From: Petunia secreta
Lineage: Eukaryota; Streptophyta; Magnoliopsida; Solanales; Solanaceae
Length of the DNA stretch: 64,000 nt
NCBI GenBank assembly: GCA_029990175.1
Contig: JARKIP010000011.1
Coordinates: 6,324,001 to 6,388,000 of the forward strand
Direction: 5' to 3'
In this document: in pieces, positions 33,233-45,252 of the stretch
How the letters are laid out: every line of letters starts with the position of its first letter
How positions within the stretch are numbered: position 1 is the stretch's first letter
Notes under the pieces: model-generated
What the model was told of the DNA's origin: nothing
The model's input: the letters and a program-made list of their open reading frames with translations, nothing else
The model's database searches: none
Program-made: the position numbers and the translations under genes

Positions 33233-35735
33233 TTAGTTCTTTCTCAGGGGACTTTCCCCTACGGCAACACTCCATGAAGGTCCTACTTCACCTGATGTAG
33301 GTTCCCCAATTGGAAGATCATCGTCTCCATCACCACTAGCCTCCTCTAAACTATCTTCAGGATTGGATCCCACTTGAGCATTAGCCTCTGCTACCAGCCT
33401 AGTCATTTCCTTGATCTCAGCCAGAATATCAAAACCAAGGGTGACATGAATCCTTCGAAGAGTAACGAGCACATCAGCTAAGTTCATGTGGTCCATCTTG
33501 GCCACAAACAAGGCGTTCAGCGCACTGATCTTCTCACATAGTGCGTGAGTATCAGTGCAAAGCTTGTCACGGGACTTTTCCAAGGATTTGACGTCGCTTC
33601 ACAGCCTGTCGCTCTCATCCTGAAGGAAAGCGAAGAGGTTCCTAGCATCGAAGGCTTCCTTCTCAACGGCCTTAGCTCCCTCTTCCATTGCAGATATTTG
33701 CTGCCTCAAAGCAATTTCACTTGTCTCCAGACGAACCAAGTGAGCTCGGTGCATTTTCCCGACGACTTCAACCTTATAGAGAGATGATGATAGTGCTGCC
33801 ACTTTCTCCTTATGCTTACCAATCTCAGCATCCATCACGACACTAAGTTGATCAGCATGCATCTGGTGATGCGATGAGCATTATGTGTAGCTTGGACCTC
33901 CTCATTCAACTTCTCTATTCTGGCGGAAAGAGGCTGTAGACTGGCAACTTGGCCTAGAAGGTTATCATTCTCTTCCTTCAAGTGCTCATTAACACCCCCA
34001 CGACGAATAATCTAATGACAAGTCATCAGCCCTTGAAAAAGTGCCATGACTATATTCAGAGTAAAGTGAAGGGAAAAAAAGAAAGCATACCATGAGAGAG
34101 CCAACATCGACCTTTAGGAAGTCATAATAATTGCAGCTGGAGAGGTAACACTACTCAGATGGGCCAATAAGCTCGGTAGTGTGATCAGTTGCAGCATCTA
34201 GATTCTTGAATAGATTAATTTTTGCTGCGATTGGGATAACAAACTCAAGGGATCCATCAAGAGAATCCTTAGCGGCAACACCATCTCCAACATCCTCCTT
34301 ACTAAGACGACACTGGAAGGAAGAGCAGTCGGTTTAGGGGCCTAGGCCACAACAGCAGGTTTTGTGCGTGTTCAATAGGAAACAGTTAGTAGAATGCACG
34401 AAGTAACGGAGTAAAAAGAAATATAAAGGGTTAAAATAACCTAGAGCCGGAGCCTCGAAGTGAGCAACTGGGATAACAACCTCGTCCTCTACGTCTGCCT
34501 CTTCCTCAGCCTCAGGGACCCCATCAACAAGGTAAATGTGCTTGCGCACAGAAGGGCCAGACTATGGGTGACAACAATAGCGGGGGGTTAACGGCCTTAG
34601 ATTCAGATACTCGGGGGACTTCTTCAGTGTCAAAATTATCAAGGGTGCATCAACAACAACAACAATAACTTTCTTTCGCTTACTGGATCTTTTTCTCTTC
34701 GGGGAATATGAACTACTAGCTCGCTCATTTACCCTCTCAGCAAAGGCCAGCATGTTAGGTAAGGGAGCAATGTACGGGGTAGCAATTAGAATTTCCTTCA
34801 GTTTAGGCTTTGGACGGTGGGAGAACCCTGAAAGAAAAAAAGAAGTCAGGCACAAAGAAAGAAAAAAAATATGCAGTCGCTAAAGAGGAAAAGTGTACCA
34901 TAGTCCTTCGCCCGCCAACCATTCATACCGGCTAAGGCTACGAAATTCATCATCTGAGCAGGGTTCATGGTGAAAATAATGGTAACCCATGTAGCCAAGG
35001 CAGCGTGGGAAATCAAGAAATCAGTCACAAGGTTCACTGAAAAAGAAGAAAGTTAGCGTAAAGAACAGTAATCAGAGCAGACAGAATTAGAGTACAAAGA
35101 CTTACATTTTCTATTAAAAAATTCTAGAAAGGGAACAGATGAGACAATGCTTAGGGTACATACCGCCACGTATCGGTGGAACCAACCATGGTCCTTAGAA
35201 TCTTTGTTATTGGAAACAATGCCCTTCCTCTCTCGCCTCTTGTAGTTTAGCATGCCCGACTGATGAAGGTGAGGGGAGTAGAAGGAAGGAAAGTGCAGAA
35301 AGTGGTCTTATTCCACGTGAGTAGCTAATGGTCAAGGACAGCAACTAGACGTAAGACAGAAGGCCCGACCTAGCCTAAACAGATGTTTCATTGACGACAT
35401 ACTTCCGCAATGATCAAATATACGTGACTGTTGAAGCGAAAAGTGAAATGGTAAGTATGAACAAATGAGTAACCTCGTAGATGGGAGGAAATCCTCTCCA
35501 TAGCAGAAGGGATAATAATGTCAACAATAGACCCCCAATTGCATTCAATCCAGATACGAGAAATATCACTAGGTTGGATGGCAGTAGGGTAAGATTCGAT
35601 GGAAACGTTGTCGTGTTCGCGCACTTGTTTAGGCGTCTGCACCTGTATCTTACCATCATTCTCATGGTTTAAAGTTAGAGGAATGTACTCTTGAACTCTG
35701 GAACCTTTGGGTGAGAAATTTGTTTCTTGGTCCAT
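33233..35735 (-). CDS. Antisense ORF with apparent introns inside the TAT-like element
   Basis: Minus-strand coding-like segments lie at 35735-about 35475, 35250-35106, 35039-34899, 34827-34442, about 34320-34090, and 34010-33233. They are separated by short AT-rich gaps with plausible splice sites. The clearest gaps are GTAAGT...TTTTTCAG at 35105-35040 and GTACAC...TTCTTTCAG at 34898-34828. The N-terminal part includes RKGIVSNN and DHGWFHRYVAV, resembling the plant 'putative gypsy-type transposon' domain (Pfam Transposase_28 class). A basic tract, SPKRKRSSKRKK, lies in the middle, a candidate nuclear signal. The C-terminal part is coiled coil (NEHLKEENDNLL, HKEKVAALSSSLYKVEVVGK). At least one internal stop (after 34562) argues for decay. 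Exon borders are my inference. Confidence 0.55.
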
Positions 35736-36131
35736 TGAGAGACAAATGGGTTTGAAGACAACATAAGCTTTTGAAAGGCTGAATTATAAATGAGTACATG
35801 GGTGAATGAAAACTCTTCGGGATTATGATGTATTTGTGCAAGAAGAGCCCAGAAGGCAAGTGAATCTTTGTGTGATCGTGATAATTATGGCTTACATAAT
35901 AAATCTCCATAATTACGGGATATGGCATAACAGTTGTAGCATTGGGAAGACGTGGGCGTAATCCTCCAATCACAAGACTGCACGTCGTTGTACTTAAGTA
36001 TTATCATCAATGCAAAGCATGGGATAAAATGGGGGGTGAGTAATAGGCTGAGGCAGGCGTCGGCGTTTCTTATCACGCCTCTTTCACTTCCTGATCACTT
36101 ACGCCAGTACTCAGTAAATGGTGGGACTAAC

Positions 36132-36591
36132 TGTGTGGGTAAAAATATGGCACCTGTGATTACGGGGATACGATTCTAGCTGACTAAGACTAGACTTACT
36201 CTACAAGTCACCGGGCACTAAGGATACAGGCGTACTCCATAAGCCACGGTCGCTCAGCAGGCACGGTCCAAAAAATGCAATGCATACATCCGGCTTTAGG
36301 GTTAGCAGTCTCCTAGTAGGGTTAATTAGTATCACCGCCTGGAGTAAACAGGCCCACGACCTATAGTCATTGTATTCTACCATAATTAGGACTGGAGATA
36401 AACCTATAACTATAAATACCCCTCTCCCCTATTGTATTATTCATTAAGCGATTCTCCAAGAATCCGACTATTCTCAAGGAATACAATCTTTTTATTTTAT
36501 TTAATTTTTCTTAGTATTTACTGTATTGCTTATGACCCTTTACAAATTTTATCTGTGTAACCTATTAAGCAAATTTTTTTTGGCACAAACA
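36132..36591 (+). repeat. 3' LTR of the TAT-like element
   Basis: 460 bp starting TGTGTGGGTAAAAATA and ending GGCACAAACA. Purine-rich AAATGGTGGGACT precedes it as a possible PPT. Clearly the same LTR as 29556-30022 but with many substitutions. Confidence 0.85.
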
Positions 36592-36596
36592 GGGTT

Positions 36597-37869
36597 AATT
36601 TGGGGATTTGGTGAAAAGACAAAAGCACCCATATTTTTTATGAGTTGGCAAACTTAACAAGGAAATTTGGAGAACTAAAAAACAGATACAATGCCATGTA
36701 GTACGTTAGCAAGATCATACACACACACACATACACACCAAGCCCGACTCGGTGTTCTCACCAAGGCAACTAAAAGCACCCACCTTACATTCATTCGCAT
36801 TAGTCTACTTACACGTCTTCTACCTATATCTTCCTACTGAGCGCAGCAACAACATTCCTCAGTCGGCCAGTTCATCGATACAAGCAACTCTGCGTTGTTC
36901 AGTCTGTAACCTTCACCATGCTTGTGTGAAAAAACACCATTTAAGCAATCAATGCACCATACAGTTCCATTCTGGACCAAATATCTGATCTCACAAATCT
37001 GACTCTCATAAGTCCCTAATCCTGCCCTCATCCCTGATGAGCGGAAATTACTTATCGATCTCGACTTCCGTCCGCACCGTATATAGATTTATTATAGCTC
37101 TCTTTTCGCATGAGTTACGATAAGCCAGCTCGACCGTAACAACAAGGCTAATATCGTAGTCGATATTGCAGCTTTATCTGCATAAGTTCGGACAATACTA
37201 GCCCAACTAGCAACGATGTTATTGGATTTTCGAGCCATAAACGAAGGAAGACATCGGTAGAATCGGTGGATCAAGCGGACCCATTATTGTCGGTTCAATC
37301 ATACAAATCGTAAAGGCATTGGGTAGAGAGTGGAGACAAGGGTGGAGATAGAAACCTCTGTATAAGTTTGGAGTACGAGTCACGCTAGAGACAAGTGCAT
37401 TTAATCGAGTGAAAGGCATCGGTAGGGGAAAACTCGAGCCATCAGTCAATTACTGCTACATGTGCTAGCTTGTTATATTTATATGAGAGATATCTCACCT
37501 CGACTAGAACATGCCTCTATTACTTGTATTTATGCTACTTTAGGGTATGAAGTACACGAATTTAGGCAAGTTGATGGCAGTACAACTTATTTTGGCTTTA
37601 TACCTAGCCTGGACAATCACACGATGAATCTTAACGCGTGCTTCCTAACACATACAAAGAATTGAATTTTATTGAGCTTACTTATCACATTTTCTTTTGA
37701 GTCTTTTTCCGGCACACTCGGGGGGTTCGCTCAAAGTAGTCCCAAGCTCTACATTTGAAACTTCAAACACACTTATTCCTTAGTAGCTCATTGCTACAAC
37801 TTCTACTTAGCTCATTCCATGCTTACTCACTTAACTAACTCTTGTTTAGTAGCACTTCTTCATCCTTAA
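36597..37869. other. Interval with no recognised gene
   Basis: Short frames on both strands have no recognisable protein content. An (AC)n-rich stretch lies near 36718-36738. Confidence 0.4.
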
Positions 37870-38002
37870 GATAGCTGTGTGAGAGTTCAAAATTCCATTT
37901 AGTTAAGGTCCTTGGTTCTAGTCAAATCGCGAGCAAAGCTCGACACTGCTAGCGAAGCTCTACGAAAGAGCATATCCAATATTTCTATAAAGCCAAGCAC
38001 AC

Positions 38003-38047
<45 letters not shown>

Positions 38048-38070
38048 CCTCCCTCCCTCCCTCCCTCCCT

Positions 38071-38111
<41 letters not shown>

Positions 38112-40510
38112 CGGACTATATGTAGATTTGTCGAAGCGAGGAGAGCAACAGAGTAAAGTGAGTTGTTTGAATTTCGACTCTTATTTGTAAGCGAGGAGTT
38201 GAAAACAAGTCCTTAGGAGGGGCTCATTCTCAATGCAAGCTATATCTTACTTGAGTTTAATGAGGAGGCTACCCAACATTCAGGCGACTGCCCTGGTTGT
38301 GATTTCTTACTTGGGTAGGCCATCCATGTGATAGGGAAATAATTTCGTATAAGGATGAGGCGGACTCTACCATCTCTTTTTGTTCTCTTCCAGAGGTGCT
38401 TAACTGGTCATTATTCGGGTGAAGGGATTCACTGGGTTAGGTAAGGGATTGAAGTAGCTTTCTCGCGTTATCAATTTCTTATGCAAATTTTTCCAGGTTT
38501 CCTCAAAAGAAATGATCTAGATAAGGCTACCCCCTAATCGGGTAATCATGAAATCATCTATTTTATAATACTTAGCTAATTCCTTCAAAGGGGTTCATCA
38601 TTTATTTAACAGTTCGTCTTTGCCCAGATCTGAAATTATCCTTGATGGTTTGTGTAGCATTAAATCCTGTTTAATTAAGTGAGATCTGTTGACTTTGTAA
38701 ACTAGGAATTTCTTATCAATCTTTGCCTTTGGCTGAATGTAGCACCATATTGACGTAGACGCGTGCTTCTTTTGCGGAGCCTTCCTTTCATTAACGCATA
38801 GGAAAGATAACTACGCCTTCTCCTTTGGGAGATTAGATTAGTTAGATGACTTTCTTTAGCACTAAGACTAGGGATCTAAAGGACTGGTGGAAAATCCAGA
38901 AAAGCAAAAATCCCACTCTTAGAAAATTATTGAAAGAGCAGATCTTGTCCTGCGCATTAACTCATGAGCCAACCCAGGCTCTTCAATACTTTCCTTTCAC
39001 ACCCAAGAAACGTGAATAGTAATCAATCGATGAGTGAAATGACTTTCTTAGAAAGATTGTATAAGGCTAGATCTCTTTTGTTATCCATCTCACTTTTGTT
39101 TCGTCTGAACTCGATAGAAAGTTCAAGACATTGAGGTAATTTCAAATAGAGCTATATTCCTAGTATTCCTACCATCTTTTCTTACAGATTTTTCTTTGAA
39201 CTCTTAACAAAAGCACTTGAAGAGAATCATTATTGTCTTTCTAAAGGACGGGGATTATGTGTATTGTTCATGCCCGATTTGCCGATGCTAGTTTGACTTC
39301 ACTCATTTCAGAGACGGAAAAGAAGAATAAGAAAGAGGCTTAGTTGCTGGAAAGAGAGAGAAATCCCCTATTTCGCTTAAGACACTGAAGTCCCACATCT
39401 AATATAAATAATTGATTAATGGGATGTACTTTCTAGAGAAATAAGAGCTTATTCTATCTTGCTTTCTAATTCAATCTCGCTGGTAGGGCGAGCTAACACC
39501 AAAAAAATCGTCTTAAGTTCGAATTGCGGGCTACAACTTGTCTGCATGAAGCCAAAATAGCTAGTAATCACCAGTTAGCCATACAGATGTGAATTCGTTC
39601 CAAGATCTCTCGCTCACCTTCAAAGACCAACCCTTCTGGAAAGAGTTCTATCTCCCTAGGTTATAATTTCTATCGAAGATAAGAGACGATCTTCCCTTTA
39701 AGATAAAGGTTAAAAGGATTTCTCCTTTCTAACCAATATTCTAAAGGTAGTTGATTTTTCTGTGGGGTTTGCAAGAAGCCGCTTTCAATTGTTTATATTG
39801 ACATCAAACGAGATCGAATGTGGTAGCCTGCACCTGCTAAGGTTGTAAAACAAACATATTTTGAATTTCATATTTACAAGTCAATTGACACAAACCAATG
39901 GTCGACCTAGATCCTGTTAAAGCACGAAGAGATATTGGGGAAAATCCTTTTGCATGTCCTTATTCCAGTATCTCTTTGCGAACTCGAGAGTACCACTCTC
40001 TAAAATAATGGATTTTGATATAAAATTAGTAACTTTGAGTCTTTCTCGTAACAAGCTATACTCTCTGGCTACCACTCATTAGCAATAAGAATATTATCAC
40101 TAAGGAAAACATAGTCCTAGCAAGAGGTGGCCTTCTGCGGGTAGGCTTTCTTCGCTACCAACCATACAGATAATGGTGTGCTAGGGCGAAAAAGCGACCA
40201 AGAGCCGCAGTAACCCAAAGGTTGTCTAGTCAAGAAAACCAATTCACTTATCCCTTGAACAAAAAGATTTGTTAAAAGAAAAATGTTAAGACCAAAAGTA
40301 CTGTTGACGATTGATGATGCCAAAGTACTTCCTCCCATACAAGACATGAGGGAGTATATGACACTCAATGACCAGCAGTCAATAGTGGACTTCAAGTCAA
40401 AAGAATAAAGTTTCTTCAGTTTCTTGACCCGAAGCCTATATATGTTTGTCCTTTTTTCCCTGAAACTTTTGATCCCTTCTCTCAGTTAGTTCTGAGCTCG
40501 CGAGCGAAGT
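37870..40510. other. Candidate organelle-like (mitochondrial-type) DNA
   Basis: Base composition and texture change here: higher GC than neighbours, many GAAAG/CTTTC words, phrases such as GCGAAGCTCTACGAAAG (about 37950) and CTACCCCCTAATCGGG, and few long A/T runs. This is the style of plant mitochondrial intergenic DNA, which often enters the nucleus. I identified no mitochondrial gene, so this is a composition-based guess. The frame at 40117-40395 is unrecognised. Confidence 0.3.
38007..38108. repeat. Compound (CT)n-(CCCT)n-(CT)n microsatellite
   Basis: About 36 bp of CT, then 36 bp of CCCT units, then 30 bp of CT. The Ser/Leu/Pro frame across it is an artefact. Confidence 0.95.
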
Positions 40511-40512
40511 TA

Positions 40513-40556
40513 TAAGAGAGAGAGAGGGGGGGAGAAGGAGGGAGAGGGAGAGATAG
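40513..40556. repeat. GA/G-rich purine tract
   Basis: AGAGAGAGAGAGGGGGGG followed by GGAG-type units: a low-complexity purine strand ending the candidate organelle-like block. Confidence 0.8.
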
Positions 40557-43161
40557 CAATAATTAAGTTTCCTAATGTCATTTCATTAAAATGTCCAAAA
40601 AAAAATGAAATTATCAAATAAAGAAAGCGGGTTTAGATGTGTTGCTGACACTTTGTGACATATTTACCAAAAAAAAAAGGGACAATGCTTGACGTTTGTT
40701 TTGTTGGCTCTGTTTGATTGTCAGATAAATAAGATGTTTTGGCTAAGCTATTTATGGGAGACCATAAACATATGCCTGCCGTAGAAAAAAAGGAAAAGAT
40801 ACCGTTTCGGCTCAAATGAGAAAATGCTATACTCAATCACTCCAAATTTGTAGAGTGATCTTGGTACCGTGTTAAAAATCAGATTTAATTTTGATTTAAA
40901 GAAACTACTATATAATACCACAAAAAGTTCTCTCATTCATCAATACGGTGAACATGACAAAAAAAAGAGTGAAATAGGAGTAACACCATGAACGAGGACT
41001 ATGGAAATATATATAGTATGTACTAATTAAAAAGCCAAGATCATACTTATGTCAAGGGTTTACTTTTAAGATTTGATGATGATAAACTAACAAAATCACT
41101 AAACTTAGGGGGATTAAATATGATTAAAGAAGCGCAATCAAAGAAAGCTTCCCCTTTCACTTTGTCGGCCACTTCTCATGTTCTATATGCATATATACGA
41201 CAAACCACATCTGTCTTTGAGGCAGAGATTCACAAAGCTCTTTCTTTTGATACACATTAAAAAGAAAAGACAAATTACTAGTTGTGTGGCAACTGCCAAA
41301 TAAAAAAGTAAGAATGTTAAATAAATAAAAGAAGGTGTCATGGTTGACGAAATATGATATTAAGGTTTACTTGCCATAACATGAGTTTTGGGTATCTATA
41401 TATACAACCAAGAGATGGAATAAATGTGAAAAATTAGTGAGTTAAATAAAGAGTTCTAATATACAGTGTTGGTCATATTTATTTGATGTTGTCTTTACTG
41501 AAAAAATTGGTAATTGTTATACTAAGATCACAACAAAAAGATACTCCGTGACTAATTCTTTTGAGAAACTAGTCACGGAGAAAATAAAATAAGTTACTCC
41601 TAAAACTTACATTCTTGTTAACATGGTCATGCCTTAGCGCTAAGGCAAAACTATGGCCCTAACCATCCACTGAATAGTTTTTCATATGACATGAAGCCTA
41701 TTGGCACAAATGTGCAAGGGTCTTTGTTGGGAGACAATAAAATTTGATTATCCCATATACACACTAATACTCACGGTATCCTAGAACTTGTCATGTATAT
41801 TCTTTCATCTCTGTTAATTTTTACTCTTGGAATTCCACTATTAAATGTCAATGACAAATAAAACGATAGACATAAACAGAATAACAAACAATGAAATAAA
41901 AAAAGAACTCACAAAAGGTCCATGTCGAAGAATCGAATTCGAGAGCCAAAAATTGAAACCTCAGTGGAGCAATTTTGAAACGAAACGAAAAGTAAATCCA
42001 GAACAGGAGCAGCGGAGAGACTTCTGAAACATGAATTGGAATAGAGTAATGTTATGGAAGAAAGCAAAAAGGTGTGTTGAGTTTTGAAGAGAAAAAACTA
42101 AACGGTGGCAACTCTTACAGGGACAACGTGGAGTTTGGGCGCTCTCTTTTCTTAAGCTTAATTTTTTTAAGTAGGGTATTTGTTCATTTTATAAGGGTAA
42201 TTTAGTAAAATGACTTTTGGTCTTTTGGAGTACATGCTTATATAGTAATATGATAATTCAGTTTACTTTACTTATTACTATTTGAGATAATGCTGGTCAT
42301 TATGTTACTTCCACTACGATGTAGGAAATTTTGACTACTGCACAAAGATAGATATAGGAAGTTTACGTAATTTATAAAAGGCTCTACATGCATAAAACTC
42401 GAACAACATCTATAGATTGCCCTTTCTGGTTTAAACTTCCCCCAACACACACAGGCTTAATTATGCATGTATAATTTTTCTCTTCATCAAATTAGATATA
42501 TCATGTACGTATTTATAAAATATGTCTAATATGATGTTCTGGAACTCTTGTTTTAAAAGCTTGATGATTCACTTGGTCAAGACATTAGTTCACTTACACT
42601 CAAGAACAATGGTCAACCCACGTAGGGCTTCTTTAATTATCTTTTTTTCCCTTATGTTACTTACATTGGTTTAGCTTATTAGGCTTTTACCTATAAAGGA
42701 GGCAAATTGTGCGAGAGAGACTCGAACATGTAGCACTGAGTAAATTTTGAACACTTTTGGTCACTAGGCTACAACTATCAATTTTATATAGATATTCAAA
42801 ACATAATATATAATCGTATAAAATGATATTTGATCTATAAATACAATATAAACTTTTGACAGAAGTTGTTCACCGATTACCCTTTGGACACTATAGTTTC
42901 GCTCTAACAATGAAGAACTCATCCTCTCTAAATTCTAAATCCGCCTCTACCACACACCCCACATTTTCCCTTCCTCTGGTTCTCAAACGTACGTTACATA
43001 ATTTTGTTATGCATGAAACTGGACATATCGTCTTGTTATTTCATTAAATCAATCTGGACTATGTGACTTTCACATATATAGTCGGATTACTATACACGAA
43101 AAAAATGAATACTTTAGATTTATCATATTGTCCTTTATTAAAGGGAATTTTTTGAAGAATA
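40557..43161. other. AT-rich interval with no recognised gene
   Basis: No protein-like frames or bounded transposons were recognised in 2.6 kb apart from the hairpin at 41544-41580. It ends at the Sirevirus target site. Confidence 0.4.
41544..41580. repeat. Perfect 11-bp inverted repeat (hairpin)
   Basis: CTCCGTGACTA and TAGTCACGGAG are exact inverse copies separated by 15 bases. It could be a transposon terminal relic or a structured transcript; nothing else supports either. Confidence 0.7.
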
Positions 43162-43166
43162 TACCA

Positions 43167-44069
43167 TGTTGAGTATTGGTTTTGAAGAATGACAAACGTG
43201 AAGGACTCAGTGGTCTTGGAGAAGAACCTAGTCCTTGAATAGAAGGACACGACTGATCGAAAAGAATTGTGGGTTGCAAATCCCTGTGGAACTAGGAGTA
43301 GTGGCGCGTGAATGAATATGCATCCTAGTCAGACTAAAAGACGCGGTGCCCAGGCTGTGTCTTCGAAGTGTGAATAGGAGTTGGACTTCAACAAGGAAAA
43401 GAGTTACTAGGAATCCTGTCTTACCATAATTACAAGGATTCCTTGTAGGACTCAACTAGGGTTGCAAGGCCCGTATAAATACAAGTAGTTGATGCGGCCG
43501 TAAATTAGTTATTCACAAACAGAGATTGGAGAGCATATAAAGGCGATCCAACATCTTTCTACGTGAGATAACTGAAAAAGACAACTGGTGTGCTTGAGTT
43601 GTTTGAGTCTAGATATTTTGTCTAGGTTCATTGCGTTGTAAGTTGTCTTAGTTTGAGCGTTCATTGTTTTTACCTATTGGCTTATTGTAGAAGCATATTT
43701 ATTAGGTGAACTTATGAGAAATTGCTTGTAATACTAGAGTTTAGCTTTTATTAGTGATTAGGGTCTAGAGTGTAGCTCCCTGGTTACAGAGTCTTGTAAT
43801 CAGAAACTTGCTCGTTGTGTTAGTGGATTGAGTTCTCAAATCCCAGAGTGTGGGTCGTGGTTTTTCTCCCTTGAGCAAGGAGTTTTCCACGTAAAATCCT
43901 CATGTCTTCTGTGTGTGTGGTTGGTGTGTGTTGCAGTGTTTGAACAGCGGAATTGCAAAGGCAAGAACTGGGTTCTTGACTCAGGAGAACCAGGTTCTTA
44001 AAATGAAAATCGGTAGACACTATTCAACCTCCCCTTCTAGTGTCCTTAGGAGGTGCATAGATTATAACA
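43167..44069 (+). repeat. 5' LTR of the Sirevirus
   Basis: 903 bp. CCCGTATAAATACAAG near 43470 is a strong TATA-type box. The LTR ends GATTATAACA. Confidence 0.93.
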
Positions 44070-44071
44070 AG

Positions 44072-44083
44072 TGGTATCAGAGC
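44072..44083 (+). promoter_or_regulatory. Primer-binding site of the Sirevirus
   Basis: TGGTATCAGAGC, complementary to initiator-Met tRNA, two bases after the 5' LTR. Confidence 0.9.
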
Positions 44084-44127
44084 CCGTCTTCTCGTGTGAG
44101 GTTAACACCTTGAGAAGGATCATAATC

Positions 44128-45041
44128 ATGAGTGCACCACCTATTATTACTGAAGGACAATCAGTTCAAAGGCCTCCACAGTTTAACGGGCAGTACTATG
44201 CTTAGTGGAAGAACAAGATGGAGAATTACATATGTGCTGAAGACTATCAACTCTGGCTGATAGTATCTGAAGGAAACCTGATCCCCACTAAAATAGTTGG
44301 TGAAGGAGCCACTGCCAAACAAGAACCTAAACTGAAAGAGGAGTTCAATGAGGTGGATTATAAGATGATTGAAAAGAATCACAAAGCCAAACGTCTGGTT
44401 ATTTGTGGCCTTGGTCTGAGGAGTTTAACAGAGTATCATCTTACAAGACGGCTAAGGAAATTTGGGATGCCCTGCAGGTAGCGCATGAAAGAACCACCGA
44501 AGTGAAGGACTCGAAGAGAAGAATGCTGAAGAGACAATTTGAACTGTTCTCTATGGGTGAGAAGGAATCAATCCAGGATATGATAACCAGGTTGACCATC
44601 ATTACTAATGAGATGAGATCCCTGGATATGGAATTACCAGAAGTGGAGATGGTCGATAAAATTCTAAATGTGCTTCCTAAAGCTTGGGAACCTAAGATGA
44701 CTGCCATCATTGAGTCTAAACCTCTTAGATCCATCAAACTTGAAGAACTGGTTGGTAGCTTGAAAAATCATGAGATGATGAAAGACTCAAAAGCTAAACC
44801 AGCTTTGAAGAAGGACAAGACCCTTGCGCTTGAAGCAACTGATGAATATGTTGATTTGCAATCAGTTGAAGCAGCAATGGTTAGTGCCCTGAGACAGAAG
44901 CTTAACCTGGGTAGATTCAAAGGCTTCAAAAGAAGTGGCAAGGAGAATTCTGGCAGGAAGAACATAGTCGACAGTCCGGATTACTCAGGATGCTTTAAGT
45001 GTTTCAAGAAAGATCACGCCGTTATGGATTGTCCTATGTAG
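44128..45041 (+). pseudogene. Sirevirus gag
   Basis: The start ATG at 44128 gives MSAPPIITEGQSVQRPPQFN. An in-frame TAG at codon 26 (44203) sits where the family has Trp/Tyr-rich YWKNKM. A frame change near 44420 leads into 44403-45041, with SYKTAKEIWDALQVAHE, RRMLKRQFELFSM and the zinc knuckle CFKCFKKDHAVMDC (CX2CX4HX4C, with Phe replacing Gly after the second Cys). Gag forms the particle and binds genomic RNA. A stop at 45039 ends it just after the knuckle. Confidence 0.88.
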
Positions 45042-45252
45042 GAAATAGAATGGATGAAAAACAGAGCAACTAAGGAAAAGGAGAAGGAGACGTCAAAAGA
45101 AAATTGACAAAGATAAGAAGAAGTCAAGACGACCTCCAAACTTCAGAGCAGAAAGAAGAAAGAACAAGGAAGCCTTCTATGCCACATGGGGACCAACTGA
45201 CAGTGAATCTGATCATGAAAAGGAATCCGAAGATGATTCACCACTAGCACTG

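Larger units (their letters stand above)
29556..36591 (+). mobile_element. Ty3/gypsy TAT-like retrotransposon lacking RT and integrase
   Basis: A 7-kb element has termini TGTGTGGG...ACA and a perfect target duplication GGGTT (29551-29555 and 36592-36596). LTRs of about 467 and 460 bp enclose gag, protease and then no RT, RNase H or integrase. Instead there is about 1 kb of noncoding DNA, followed by a set of minus-strand coding segments ending before the 3' LTR. The PBS type (TGGCGCCCACC) and an additional antisense ORF are features of the TAT/Ogre branch. It is nonautonomous as it stands. Confidence 0.88.

Noticed and set aside
37912..38190. 92-codon Ser/Leu/Pro-rich frame
   Set aside because: It is the translation of the CT/CCCT microsatellite and has no other content.
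40117..40395. 92-codon minus-strand frame in the organelle-like block
   Set aside because: Not recognisable as any mitochondrial or plastid protein.
43228..43455. 75-codon minus-strand frame repeated at 52938-53165
   Set aside because: It lies in the Sirevirus LTR and is present twice only because LTRs are repeated.
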